Source: Undibacterium sp049340185
Lineage (GTDB): Bacteria > Pseudomonadota > Gammaproteobacteria > Burkholderiales > Burkholderiaceae_D
Direction of reading: 5' to 3'
Assembly: GCF_049340185.1 (NCBI RefSeq)
Contig: NZ_JBMPPC010000003.1
Span: 1 to 64,000, forward strand
DNA length: 64,000 bases
Positions 16,604-24,607 of the stretch are shown piece after piece; positions within the stretch are counted from its first letter, which is position 1; every line of letters starts with the position of its first letter. The notes below the pieces were generated by a model. It made no database searches and was not told the origin of the DNA. It saw only the letters and a list, made by a program, of their open reading frames with translations. The translations under genes were made by a program, and so were the position numbers.

Positions 16604-17341
16604 CTTTAGCGATTATTCTTGAGCTTGTTCACAAAGTTATCCACAGTATTCGTGAACAATGATGAGCCATTTTGCGAATTTTTGAAGCTGTAAGGCAATC
16701 GTTTGCTTTGCCTAAATTATTTGCACTAAACCAATGTTTAATAAAAACAAAGACTTAGCGACAATCACCATGCTTTTACACAATCTTGTCCACAATTTAT
16801 GTGCAAAAGTATGCAGTGTTTGTGGACAAATCGCAGAAACGCCGATATTTTGCTGTCAAAATAATATTATTTCATGGAATTATGCCATATGCTTAATTTA
16901 CAGGCACGTAGTGTAAAGTGATATAAATCAATTACTTAGTATTATCTACAGTGCTTCTTCACAGTCTTATCCACAAAAAATGTGTAGAAACGCGAACTTA
17001 TGCACATACCGTTCACTTTGCTTAAAAAAATGGGGATAAGTAAGAATAAACGCCTGTATTCCGGTCAAAACTCTGGATTTGCCTGTTATTTAGGCATACG
17101 TATAATCGCTTTGAAATCAGCGACTTAAACTCTTGTGCTTGCCTTGTTCACAATGTTGTCCACATAAACTGTGCAGAACTTCGGCGGAGTGATCACTGTT
17201 TTGCTGGTAAAAGTGAGGTATGAGTAGCTATATGCATGCTGCCTAAATCTGTGGCAGCGATATTAAGTTGAATGAAATCAAATGCTTAGCTAGTTCATTC
17301 ATACTTATCCACAATCTTGCACACAGAATTTGTGCAGAACT
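16604..17341 (+). repeat. Five-unit array of three-box DnaA-box modules (oriC-like or datA-like)
   Basis: Five units share one layout: a CTTAG-type motif, two DnaA-like boxes in the same orientation 12 bp apart, then an inverted box 14 bp on. Box 2 starts at 16637 (TTATCCACA), 16786 (TTGTCCACA), 16967 (TTATCCACA), 17156 (TTGTCCACA) and 17317 (TTGCACACA). Box 1 starts at 16625, 16774, 16955, 17144 and 17305; box 3 (minus) at 16651, 16800, 16981, 17170 and 17331; the CTTAG-type motif starts 33 bp before box 2 in each. Other matches lie between units (TTATCTACA 16942; TTATGCACA 16998; TTGTCCACA minus at 16821) and after them (17367, 17436). Units are 149, 181, 189 and 161 bp apart. The spacers are AT-rich. 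No gene is seen from 16430 to 17673. Confidence 0.85.
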
Positions 17342-17673
17342 CGGTAAAAATGCTGACTTGTTCAACTTGTCCACGTACGCAACACATGCGCAACACACGC
17401 GTAAAAATCTAATTGCAGATTTTTATCTTGTGTACTTGCTCACACGCACGCAACGCGCTACATTGCGGGGTTGAATCGTATTTGTTTTCATGGCGTGCAT
17501 GAAGCCTGAACCGGATTGCTGCACCTCATACTTTCAGCTTAGTAACATGGGTGTGATCCGCATCGTGTTAGCTTGGCGAAAGTAAAGCTGCCGGGCGCAT
17601 GTTGTATAGCGCCTGATACCCGAGCGAAATGCGCGAACCCATCTTCGCACTACCAAGGACTAAGGAGTCACTT

Positions 17674-18279
17674 TTGTTTGCCATTATTCAAGCGGCTGGT
17701 TGGCCAATCTATCTTCTACTGGTTGCATCGATTATTGCACTGGCATTAATCATTGAGCGTAGCTTATCGCTGCGTCGCCAGCGTATATTGCCGCGCACTT
17801 TGCTCGACGAGGTGATTCGCGTTTATCACGCGGGTAAAATCAAACAAGAAGTCATCGATCAGTTATCGAACAATTCCCCGTTGGGTAAAGTGCTCGCCGC
17901 AGGTTTACGCAATGTCAATGCGCCACGTGAGGTGATGAAAGAATCGATCGAAGAAGCGGGGCGCGGTGTTGCGCACGAGCTGGAACGTTTCTTGACTACC
18001 TTGGGTACGATTGCGTCCCTGGCGCCATTGATGGGGCTGTTCGGTACCGTGGTTGGTATGATTGAAATCTTTGGCTCACAAAACGCATCAGGAGCAAATC
18101 CTGCGCAACTCGCGCACGGTATTTCTGTCGCTCTGTACAACACGGGTTTCGGCTTGCTGATCGCGATGCCTGCCCTGATTTTTTATCGCCATTTCCGTGC
18201 GCTGGTAGATAGCCTGGTGGTGGACATGGAACAGCAGGCAGTGAAATTTGTTGATACTGTCCACAGCGCGAGAAAATAA
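17674..18279 (+). CDS. exbB: ExbB/TolQ-family proton channel protein
   Basis: The protein forms the proton channel of a TonB energiser with ExbD. It has three membrane segments: WPIYLLLVASIIALALIIE near residues 9-28, and two in the conserved channel domain (TLGTIASLAPLMGLFGTVVGMIEIF; ALYNTGFGLLIAMPALIFYRHF). TTG at 17674 was taken as the start because AGGAG lies seven bases upstream and the product then begins MFAIIQAAGW, as in relatives; this gives 201 residues. An ATG at 17629 would add 15 residues that include this ribosome binding site. The stop overlaps exbD by one base. Confidence 0.92.
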   Translation: MFAIIQAAGWPIYLLLVASIIALALIIERSLSLRRQRILPRTLLDEVIRVYHAGKIKQEVIDQLSNNSPLGKVLAAGLRNVNAPREVMKESIEEAGRGVAHELERFLTTLGTIASLAPLMGLFGTVVGMIEIFGSQNASGANPAQLAHGISVALYNTGFGLLIAMPALIFYRHFRALVDSLVVDMEQQAVKFVDTVHSARK

Positions 18280-18728
18280 TGAATTTTCGTAAAGGACAGG
18301 GGCGTGAAGACCCTGAGATTAATCTAATTCCTTTCATTGACGTTTTGTTGGTGATCTTGATCTTTTTGATGGTGACAACGACGTATAGCCGTTTTACCGA
18401 ATTGCAGATCACGCTGCCGACTGCCGATGCTGAGAAGGCGCAAGATAAGCCGAATCAGATCGATATCGGGATTGATGCGCAAGGTCGCTACAAGATCAAT
18501 AATCAGGCGGTGTCGTTTCTCGATACGGCGACTCTGGCGCAGGATCTGAAGCAGGCGGCAACGGCTTTAGAAGCGGGCAAAGAAGGTGCTCAGCGTGATC
18601 CTATTGTGATTATCAATGCCGATCGCGCCGCAACGCATCAGTCCGTGATCGATGTTCTGGAAGCCGCGCGTATCGCTGGCCTGGCAAAAGTGACATTCGC
18701 AGCGCAAGCCTCTGGGAAATCGAAATAG
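18279..18728 (+). CDS. exbD: ExbD/TolR-family biopolymer transport protein
   Basis: The 149-residue protein has a short cytoplasmic start, one membrane segment with the conserved aspartate (INLIPFIDVLLVILIFLMVT, Asp at about residue 22) and a periplasmic domain. It works with the ExbB encoded just before it; the genes overlap by one base (TAATG). It is distinct from the ExbD fragment at the start of the window. No tonB gene is adjacent. Confidence 0.93.
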   Translation: MNFRKGQGREDPEINLIPFIDVLLVILIFLMVTTTYSRFTELQITLPTADAEKAQDKPNQIDIGIDAQGRYKINNQAVSFLDTATLAQDLKQAATALEAGKEGAQRDPIVIINADRAATHQSVIDVLEAARIAGLAKVTFAAQASGKSK

Positions 18729-18805
18729 CGTTGATACGCTTTGTAGTAAGCTGCTTTCGAGAGCTGGTGGCAAAATACAAAAAAATGTAAAAAAATAGAA
18801 TAAAT

Positions 18806-18888
18806 CGGGAGTATCTTCATTCAATGGCCTGTTCCGCACAATCTACGTGCGCAATAGGCCATTTAATCTTGATACTCCCGTAGAGTAT
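18806..18888 (-). promoter_or_regulatory. Element C: ATACTC palindrome in a nested hairpin before lpxK
   Basis: Perfect outer arms CGGGAGTATC (18806-18815) and GATACTCCCG (18871-18880) enclose AATGGCCT/AGGCCATT (18823-18830 and 18856-18863) and CGCAC/GTGCG (18835-18839 and 18847-18851): three stems, one inside the other. The right arm is also part of the palindrome ATACTC-N5-GAGTAT (18872-18888), which reaches the lpxK start codon. Read on the minus strand, palindrome and extra half-site are 74 bp apart, as in the other two copies. As RNA it would fold strongly just before lpxK. Confidence 0.65.
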
Positions 18889-19972
18889 GGTTGAGGATAT
18901 CTTGCAGTCATTTCGTTCAATGGTAGAAGCTGGATTGATGCGCGCATGGCTGCGGCGCGGTGTGCTGGCGTGCCTGCTGTGGCCGCTCGCTATAGTATTT
19001 CAGTTGCTGATTGGCTTCCGGCTCGGCTTAATTTTGCTCGGCTACAAAGCACAGACGCAACTCGCAGTCCCGGTCATCGTGGTCGGCAATATTTTTGTCG
19101 GTGGCACTGGCAAGACGCCGCTGGTGATTTATCTGGTGCAGCAATTGCGGGCTGCGGGCTGGACGCCTGGCGTTATCTCGCGCGGCTATGCGGCCGACGC
19201 CAGCGCTGTCGTGCTGGTGGATGCGAATTCGCTGGCGCAAATCGTCGGTGATGAGCCTCTGCTGATACATACACGCACCAACACCCCGGTGGCTGTCGGG
19301 CGGCAGCGGGTGGCTGCGGCACAGATGCTGTTGCTCGCACATCCTGAAGTGAATGTGATTATCTCTGATGACGGCCTTCAGCACTATGCGTTGGCGCGCG
19401 ATGTAGAAATCGTCTTGTTTGATCAGCGCGGTGTCGGTAATGGCTGGTTGTTGCCCGCCGGCCCCTTGCGCGAACCAGTACAGCGGCGCCGCGATTTTAC
19501 GGTAGTCAACGCGCCTGCTGACGCGGCGTTGCCTGAGCTTGGCAGCGAACCCAATACCCCAATCTCACGCATGCAATTGTTGCCGGGAGCCGCATATCAG
19601 CTATGTGATCCGAGCAATACACAAATATTAGCGCAGCTTGCAAACGATCCCCTGACAATGCGCACAGTCACGGCGGTTGCGGGTATCGGCAATCCACAAC
19701 GGTTCTTTACCATGCTCGCCAGGGCGGGAGTGCAGTGCGAAGGCCTGCCTATGCCAGATCACTATCCATTTAATGTCGCAAGTTTTGCGCAGATTCGGTC
19801 TGACATCATTCTGATTACCGAAAAGGATGCAGTAAAATGTCGGCAGATAGCGGCATTGCAACAAGATGCACGCGTATGGGTAGTACCAGTGGATGCGCAA
19901 CTGGATGCCCGTTTCGCACAACAAATAATTGAACTGATTTCGGAGAAACAACATGGACGCACGCTTGCTTGA
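18887..19972 (+). CDS. lpxK: Tetraacyldisaccharide 4'-kinase
   Basis: The 361-residue inner-membrane-associated enzyme adds the 4'-phosphate of lipid A. After an N-terminal hydrophobic stretch it shows the P-loop VVGNIFVGGTGKTPLVIYLV (about residues 64-83) and family motifs GVISRGYA, VGDEPLL and ISDDGLQHYAL. The ATG at 18887 has no clear ribosome binding site; a second in-frame ATG at 18938 is an alternative. The 3' end overlaps the Trm112 gene by 20 bases. Order lpxK-trm112-kdsB is the same as in E. coli. Confidence 0.93.
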   Translation: MVEDILQSFRSMVEAGLMRAWLRRGVLACLLWPLAIVFQLLIGFRLGLILLGYKAQTQLAVPVIVVGNIFVGGTGKTPLVIYLVQQLRAAGWTPGVISRGYAADASAVVLVDANSLAQIVGDEPLLIHTRTNTPVAVGRQRVAAAQMLLLAHPEVNVIISDDGLQHYALARDVEIVLFDQRGVGNGWLLPAGPLREPVQRRRDFTVVNAPADAALPELGSEPNTPISRMQLLPGAAYQLCDPSNTQILAQLANDPLTMRTVTAVAGIGNPQRFFTMLARAGVQCEGLPMPDHYPFNVASFAQIRSDIILITEKDAVKCRQIAALQQDARVWVVPVDAQLDARFAQQIIELISEKQHGRTLA

Positions 19973-20123
19973 TGTCTTGGTCTGCCCTTTGTGCAAAAGT
20001 CCTCTGGTGTACGATAAAGCGGCACAAGAATTAATTTGTAATGCCGATAAACTGGCTTTTCCGATTCGGGATGATATTCCTATCATGTGGGTAGATCAGG
20101 CTCGTCAATTGCCCGCAGCGTAA
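19953..20123 (+). CDS. Trm112 family protein (YcaR-like)
   Basis: The 56-residue protein begins MDARLLDVLVCPLCKSPLVY, with one CxxC pair (CPLC) and a later single cysteine, and ends with a RDDIPIMWVDQAR motif. This is the usual short bacterial Trm112-like protein between lpxK and kdsB, of unknown function, related to activators of methyltransferases. It overlaps the lpxK end and has GGAG upstream (19941-19944). Confidence 0.9.
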   Translation: MDARLLDVLVCPLCKSPLVYDKAAQELICNADKLAFPIRDDIPIMWVDQARQLPAA

Positions 20124-20146
20124 GTCTCAGAATTGAAGATCAGTCT

Positions 20147-20893
20147 ATGAGCTTTACCGTCATTATTCCAGCGCGTCTGGCATCGAGTCGTTTGCCAAAT
20201 AAGCCTTTAGCCGATCTGGGAGGCAAACCGATGGTGGTGCGCACCGCTGAGCGGGCTTTATTGTCTGGCGCCTCGCAGATCATGGTGGCAACCGATCATG
20301 CAGATATTCTGGCCGCTTGCCGCGAACACGGTATTCCGGCTTGTATGACACGAGCGGATCATCCGTCTGGCACAGACCGGATTGCCGAGGTCTCTGCTTT
20401 GATGGCGTTACCAGCCGATGCGGTGGTCGTCAATGTGCAAGGTGATGAGCCATTGATCGATCCGGTATTGATTGCTGCGACTGCTGGTCTGGTCAGTGCG
20501 ACCGTACCGATGGCGACAGCCGCACATCCGTTGCATGACCTACAGGACGTGTTTAATCCGAATGTCGTCAAAGTGGTGCTCGATAAATTCGGTCGCGCTT
20601 TGACTTTTTCGCGTGCGACGATTCCCTGGCACCGGGACGGATTTGCTGTCACGCGTGACACTTTGCCAGCGGGATATGCGCCGCTCAGACATATTGGCTT
20701 ATACGCCTACCGGAATGATTTTTTATTGTCTTACCCTACGCTCGATTTATCACCTCTGGAGCAGATTGAGGCTCTGGAGCAATTGCGGGTGTTGTGGAAC
20801 GGTCACGCTATTGCAGTTCATGTCACACATGCCAGCCCGGCACCCGGCGTGGATACGCCGGAAGACCTGGAGAGGGTACGGACATTTTATTAA
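20147..20893 (+). CDS. kdsB: 3-deoxy-manno-octulosonate cytidylyltransferase
   Basis: The enzyme makes CMP-KDO, the activated sugar for the lipopolysaccharide inner core. The 248-residue length equals that of the E. coli enzyme. It begins with the nucleotide-binding motif FTVIIPARLASSRLPNKPL and has VVNVQGDEPLI. The ATG at 20147 (MSFTVIIPARL) was chosen; an upstream GTG-type extension overlaps the Trm112 gene and is not conserved-looking. It is 23 bp after that gene and in the same operon as lpxK. Confidence 0.95.
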   Translation: MSFTVIIPARLASSRLPNKPLADLGGKPMVVRTAERALLSGASQIMVATDHADILAACREHGIPACMTRADHPSGTDRIAEVSALMALPADAVVVNVQGDEPLIDPVLIAATAGLVSATVPMATAAHPLHDLQDVFNPNVVKVVLDKFGRALTFSRATIPWHRDGFAVTRDTLPAGYAPLRHIGLYAYRNDFLLSYPTLDLSPLEQIEALEQLRVLWNGHAIAVHVTHASPAPGVDTPEDLERVRTFY

Positions 20894-21201
20894 GGCAATT
20901 GAAAGAACAACTAAAGCAAAGTGAAGGCAAGCTTAAGGCAATAGCAGGAGCGTCGCGAAATTCACATGAAAAATCTTGATGAAGCACATGATTTCATGGC
21001 AAAGCATCAATAATATAAAAAATTGTGGTAAGTTTCGTGAAAAGATACTGTGATATTACTAGTGCGTCATTTCTATAAAAATAATAAGCACCAAGAACAA
21101 AATCACGGTTTCGCAGAAAAATATGGCATCGCGGCCTCAGGCTGTCATGCACAAAGATACAAACAATTCACACTATTCAAACTCGTCTTTTAGGAAATAA
21201 C
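20894..21201. other. Gene-free stretch between kdsB and adk
   Basis: The 308 bp hold no recognisable gene and no clear terminator. A possible adk promoter (TTGTGG, 17 bp, TACTGT near 21022-21051) is weak. A 15-codon open frame begins at about 20966 and has no further support. Confidence 0.4.
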
Positions 21202-21858
21202 ATGCGTCTTATTTTGTTGGGAGCGCCTGGTGCTGGCAAAGGCACACAAGCTAATTACATCAAAGAAAAATTCAATATTCCACAAATCTCTACCGGCGAC
21301 ATGCTCAGAGCTGCTGTGAAAGCGGGCACGCCTCTGGGTCTGGCTGCCAAAGCGGTGATGGATGCGGGTGGCCTGGTGTCGGACGACATCATCATCGGTC
21401 TGGTGAAAGATCGTTTGCAGCAAGCGGATTGTGCAAATGGCTACTTGTTTGACGGATTCCCTCGCACGACGCCTCAGGCAGATGCGATGAAAGACGCTGG
21501 CGTTACGATTGATTATGTATTGGAAATCGATGTTCCAGATGCGGCCATCATTGACCGTATGAGCGGCCGTCGTGTGCACCCGGGTTCTGGTCGCGTATAT
21601 CACGTCAAATACAATCCCCCCAAAGTCGAGGGCAAAGACGATGTTACGGGTGAGGAATTGATACAGCGTGACGACGACAAAGAAGAAACCGTCAAAAAAC
21701 GTCTGAGTGTCTACCACGAACAAACGGAAGTGCTGGTTGGCTACTACGGTGATTGGGCAAAATCCGGCAAGCCAGGTGCACCGAAATATCGCAAGATTGC
21801 CGGTGTCGGACCGGTAGAAACAATCAGAGACAGTGCCTTCGCCGCACTCTCGGAATAA
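21202..21858 (+). CDS. adk: Adenylate kinase
   Basis: The 218-residue enzyme interconverts ATP plus AMP and two ADP. It has the P-loop GAPGAGKGTQANYI (residues 7-20), the AMP-binding segment ISTGDMLRAA, LFDGFPRTTPQADAM, and the lid beginning RMSGRRVHPGSGRVYH. The lid lacks the four cysteines of zinc-binding forms. TTTAGGAAATAAC gives a clear ribosome binding site. It is followed by a strong terminator. Confidence 0.97.
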   Translation: MRLILLGAPGAGKGTQANYIKEKFNIPQISTGDMLRAAVKAGTPLGLAAKAVMDAGGLVSDDIIIGLVKDRLQQADCANGYLFDGFPRTTPQADAMKDAGVTIDYVLEIDVPDAAIIDRMSGRRVHPGSGRVYHVKYNPPKVEGKDDVTGEELIQRDDDKEETVKKRLSVYHEQTEVLVGYYGDWAKSGKPGAPKYRKIAGVGPVETIRDSAFAALSE

Positions 21859-21861
21859 ACG

Positions 21862-21889
21862 AAAAGCGGACCTGGTGGTCCGCTTTTTT
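21862..21889 (+). terminator. Rho-independent terminator after adk
   Basis: AAGCGGACC and GGTCCGCTT pair around a TGGT loop and are followed by a T-run. The hairpin begins six bases after the adk stop. Confidence 0.9.
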
Positions 21890-22099
21890 CTTGCTAGCCC
21901 TGGCAAATGCTTCTCCAATAAACATGGGCAACGGTTCAGTTGTGCAGTACGCAGGATTCATGATTTCACCTTGGTCATACAAGTGTGGAATAGATGAAAA
22001 GTCGTGGTTGTTTCACTTGGTCGCCGTTTTATATTGTCACAAAAAGGCAAGTTTGCATTACCCATGCAAAGGAAGCCCATAACAATTGGAGGAGTCAAC

Positions 22100-24355
22100 A
22101 TGGCAGCAGGTCTATGGTTTGTGATTGCGTGCGGAGTCATCGCCGTGCTCTACGGTTTGGTGTCGCGAAACTGGATTTTAAAACAGGATGCAGGTAACGC
22201 TCGAATGCAGGAAATTGCCGCGGCGATACAGCAAGGCGCGGCTGCGTACCTGGCCAGGCAGTATAGAACGATTGCGATTGTCGGCGTCGTCTTATTTGTT
22301 GCAATTGCCTTGGTGCCGGGCTTGGGATTAACGACGGCGATGGGGTTTTTGGTTGGTGCGGTTTTATCCGGAGCATGCGGATTTATCGGGATGAATGTCT
22401 CGGTACGGGCCAACGTCAGGACTGCACAGGCGGCGACCCGCGGCATGAATGAGGCGCTCGATGTGGCTTTTAAAGGTGGCGCTATTACCGGTATGCTGGT
22501 CGTCGGCCTTGGCTTATTGGGCGTGACGATTTTTTACTGGATACTGATGCTGTCCGCGCTGCATAGCCCGGGCTCTGCCTCTGCCTTGAGTCAGCATGAC
22601 GTGATCAAGCCTCTGATCGGCCTGGCTTTCGGGGCGTCACTGATTTCGATTTTTGCGCGTCTTGGCGGTGGTATTTTTACTAAGGGCGCAGACGTCGGCG
22701 CGGATCTGGTCGGCAAGGTTGAAGCGGGTATCCCGGAGGATGATCCGCGTAATCCTGCCGTGATTGCTGATAACGTCGGTGATAACGTCGGCGATTGTGC
22801 CGGTATGGCGGCTGATTTGTTTGAAACCTATGTAGTGACCCTGATTGCGACGATGTTGCTTGGTGCTCTGGTCATCACAAATGCTACAACTCAGGCAATC
22901 GTCTATCCCTTGATGCTCGGTGCGGTATCTATTCTGGCATCGATTGTCGGCTGTTCTATGGTGAAGGCAAAGCCGGGTAAAAAAATCATGTCTGCGCTAT
23001 ATACCGGACTCTGGTGGGCCGCGGGCCTGTCGCTGATCGGTTTTGCGATCGTCACCTGGACGGTGATGCCAGAAGATATGCGCATGCCAATGATGGGTTC
23101 AACGGTCGTGGGAATTGTGTTGACCGGATTGATGGTCTATATCACCGAGTACTACACCGGGACGGATTTCAAACCGGTACAGCATGTGGCGCAGGCATCA
23201 ACGACTGGCCACGGCACCAATATTATTGCGGGTCTCGGAGTATCGATGAAGTCGACTGCCTATCCCGTTCTGGCAGTCTGTGCGGCTATTCTGGTGTCTT
23301 ACTGGCTTGCCGGTTTGTACGGTATTGCGATTGCAGCAACATCGATGTTGTCGATGGCGGGAATCATCGTGGCGCTCGATGCATATGGGCCGATTACCGA
23401 TAATGCCGGCGGGATTGCTGAAATGTCTGAAATGCCCGCTTCGGTGCGTGCCATTACGGATCCTCTGGATGCGGTAGGGAACACCACCAAGGCAGTGACC
23501 AAAGGCTATGCAATCGGTTCGGCTGGTTTGGCGGCTCTGGTTTTATTTGCTGATTACACCCATGCGCTCGATTCCGTCGGTAAAAGTACGTCGTTTGATC
23601 TGTCTAACCCGCAAGTGATTGTCGGCTTGTTTATCGGTGGTTTGATTCCCTACTTATTTGGCGCAATGGCGATGGAAGCGGTTGGGCGCGCCGCTGGCGC
23701 TGTGGTAGTCGAGGTACGTCGCCAGTTCAAAGAGATCAAAGGCATTATGGATGGCAGTGGCAAGCCTGAATATGATAAAGCCGTCGATATGCTGACCACC
23801 TCGGCCATCAAGGAAATGATTGTGCCGTCTTTGTTGCCGGTTATTGTGCCTGTCCTGGTGGGGCTGTTACTAGGACCGGCAGCGCTAGGTGGTTTGCTGA
23901 TGGGAACCATCGTGACGGGTCTGTTTGTGGCGATTTCGATGACCACAGGTGGTGGTGCCTGGGATAACGCGAAGAAATATATCGAGGATGGTCACCACGG
24001 CGGTAAAGGCTCAGAAGCGCATAAGGCCGCAGTAACAGGCGACACCGTCGGCGATCCCTATAAGGACACTGCCGGTCCTGCGATTAATCCTTTAATCAAA
24101 ATTATCAATATCGTCGCTTTACTGTTAGTACCTCTATTGCCGGGAACGGGAACGAGCATGGCAACGACGCATCCGGCAGAGCCGCCGCCATCGATATCGG
24201 CGAGTGCCAGCGCTGTCGTTGCCGCTAGCATCCCTGCTGTGCCTGCCACACTTCCAGCAGCGATCGAGACTGTGAGCGATCCAGCAGTACTTTCATCCCC
24301 GGCGTCAGTCTCAGCATCAGAGTCGTCTGCGGCAGCAAGCGCGCCAGCAAAATAA
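22100..24355 (+). CDS. hppA: Membrane-bound proton-pumping pyrophosphatase
   Basis: The protein couples hydrolysis of pyrophosphate to proton export, with about 16 membrane segments. The ATG at 22100 has a perfect ribosome binding site (TTGGAGGAG) and gives 751 residues; the open frame extends upstream without support. Substrate motifs are seen: GADVGADLVGKVEAGIPEDD near residue 197 and DNVGDNVGDCAGMAADLFE. The lysine in GNTTKAVTKG (near residue 464) is the mark of potassium-independent forms. The last 70 residues (about 682-751) are a Ser/Ala/Pro-rich tail with no membrane segment, beyond the usual end of the family. Confidence 0.95.
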   Translation: MAAGLWFVIACGVIAVLYGLVSRNWILKQDAGNARMQEIAAAIQQGAAAYLARQYRTIAIVGVVLFVAIALVPGLGLTTAMGFLVGAVLSGACGFIGMNVSVRANVRTAQAATRGMNEALDVAFKGGAITGMLVVGLGLLGVTIFYWILMLSALHSPGSASALSQHDVIKPLIGLAFGASLISIFARLGGGIFTKGADVGADLVGKVEAGIPEDDPRNPAVIADNVGDNVGDCAGMAADLFETYVVTLIATMLLGALVITNATTQAIVYPLMLGAVSILASIVGCSMVKAKPGKKIMSALYTGLWWAAGLSLIGFAIVTWTVMPEDMRMPMMGSTVVGIVLTGLMVYITEYYTGTDFKPVQHVAQASTTGHGTNIIAGLGVSMKSTAYPVLAVCAAILVSYWLAGLYGIAIAATSMLSMAGIIVALDAYGPITDNAGGIAEMSEMPASVRAITDPLDAVGNTTKAVTKGYAIGSAGLAALVLFADYTHALDSVGKSTSFDLSNPQVIVGLFIGGLIPYLFGAMAMEAVGRAAGAVVVEVRRQFKEIKGIMDGSGKPEYDKAVDMLTTSAIKEMIVPSLLPVIVPVLVGLLLGPAALGGLLMGTIVTGLFVAISMTTGGGAWDNAKKYIEDGHHGGKGSEAHKAAVTGDTVGDPYKDTAGPAINPLIKIINIVALLLVPLLPGTGTSMATTHPAEPPPSISASASAVVAASIPAVPATLPAAIETVSDPAVLSSPASVSASESSAAASAPAK

Positions 24356-24373
24356 GCAGACATTCAAAACCAG

Positions 24374-24400
24374 AAAGGGCGGCGCGAGTCGCCTTTTTTT
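24374..24400 (+). terminator. Rho-independent terminator after hppA
   Basis: A stem with AAGGGCG-type and CGCCTTT arms (24375-24381 and 24390-24396) is followed by a T-run, about 20 bases after the hppA stop. Confidence 0.75.
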
Positions 24401-24440
24401 ATTTTGAATGAATAATTTTCGGTACAATATACGCATAGTG

Positions 24441-24456
24441 ACGTTTACGTAAACGT
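24441..24456. promoter_or_regulatory. Perfect 16-bp palindrome ACGTTTACGTAAACGT, LiuR-like operator
   Basis: The site is self-complementary over 16 bp and lies 152 bp before the hydroxyacyl-CoA dehydrogenase gene. Together with the following AAAT it resembles the TTTACGTAAACGTAAA-like sites described for LiuR, a MerR-family regulator of leucine and isoleucine breakdown in proteobacteria. That likeness is from memory, not from a search. The downstream gene fits such a regulon. Confidence 0.6.
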
Positions 24457-24607
24457 AAATTGAGCATCAAAGTAGTCGTAAATATCAGTATTGTAAGCGT
24501 CACATCGATTAGCCTTGTATCGCCGGATGCAATACCCCGACGGCACAACTCCACAGTAACTCCATAGCAATAATTGGAAGAAACAGAAAGACAAAGGAAG
24601 AGACAAG

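Noticed and set aside
16430..17673. Small open frames (60-68 codons) inside the DnaA-box region
   Set aside because: They contain the translated repeat units, lack ribosome binding sites and differ from unit to unit; the region is better explained as protein-binding DNA.
20966..21013. A 15-codon frame between kdsB and adk
   Set aside because: Too short, no clear spacing to a ribosome binding site and no associated structure, unlike the leader ORF before livH.
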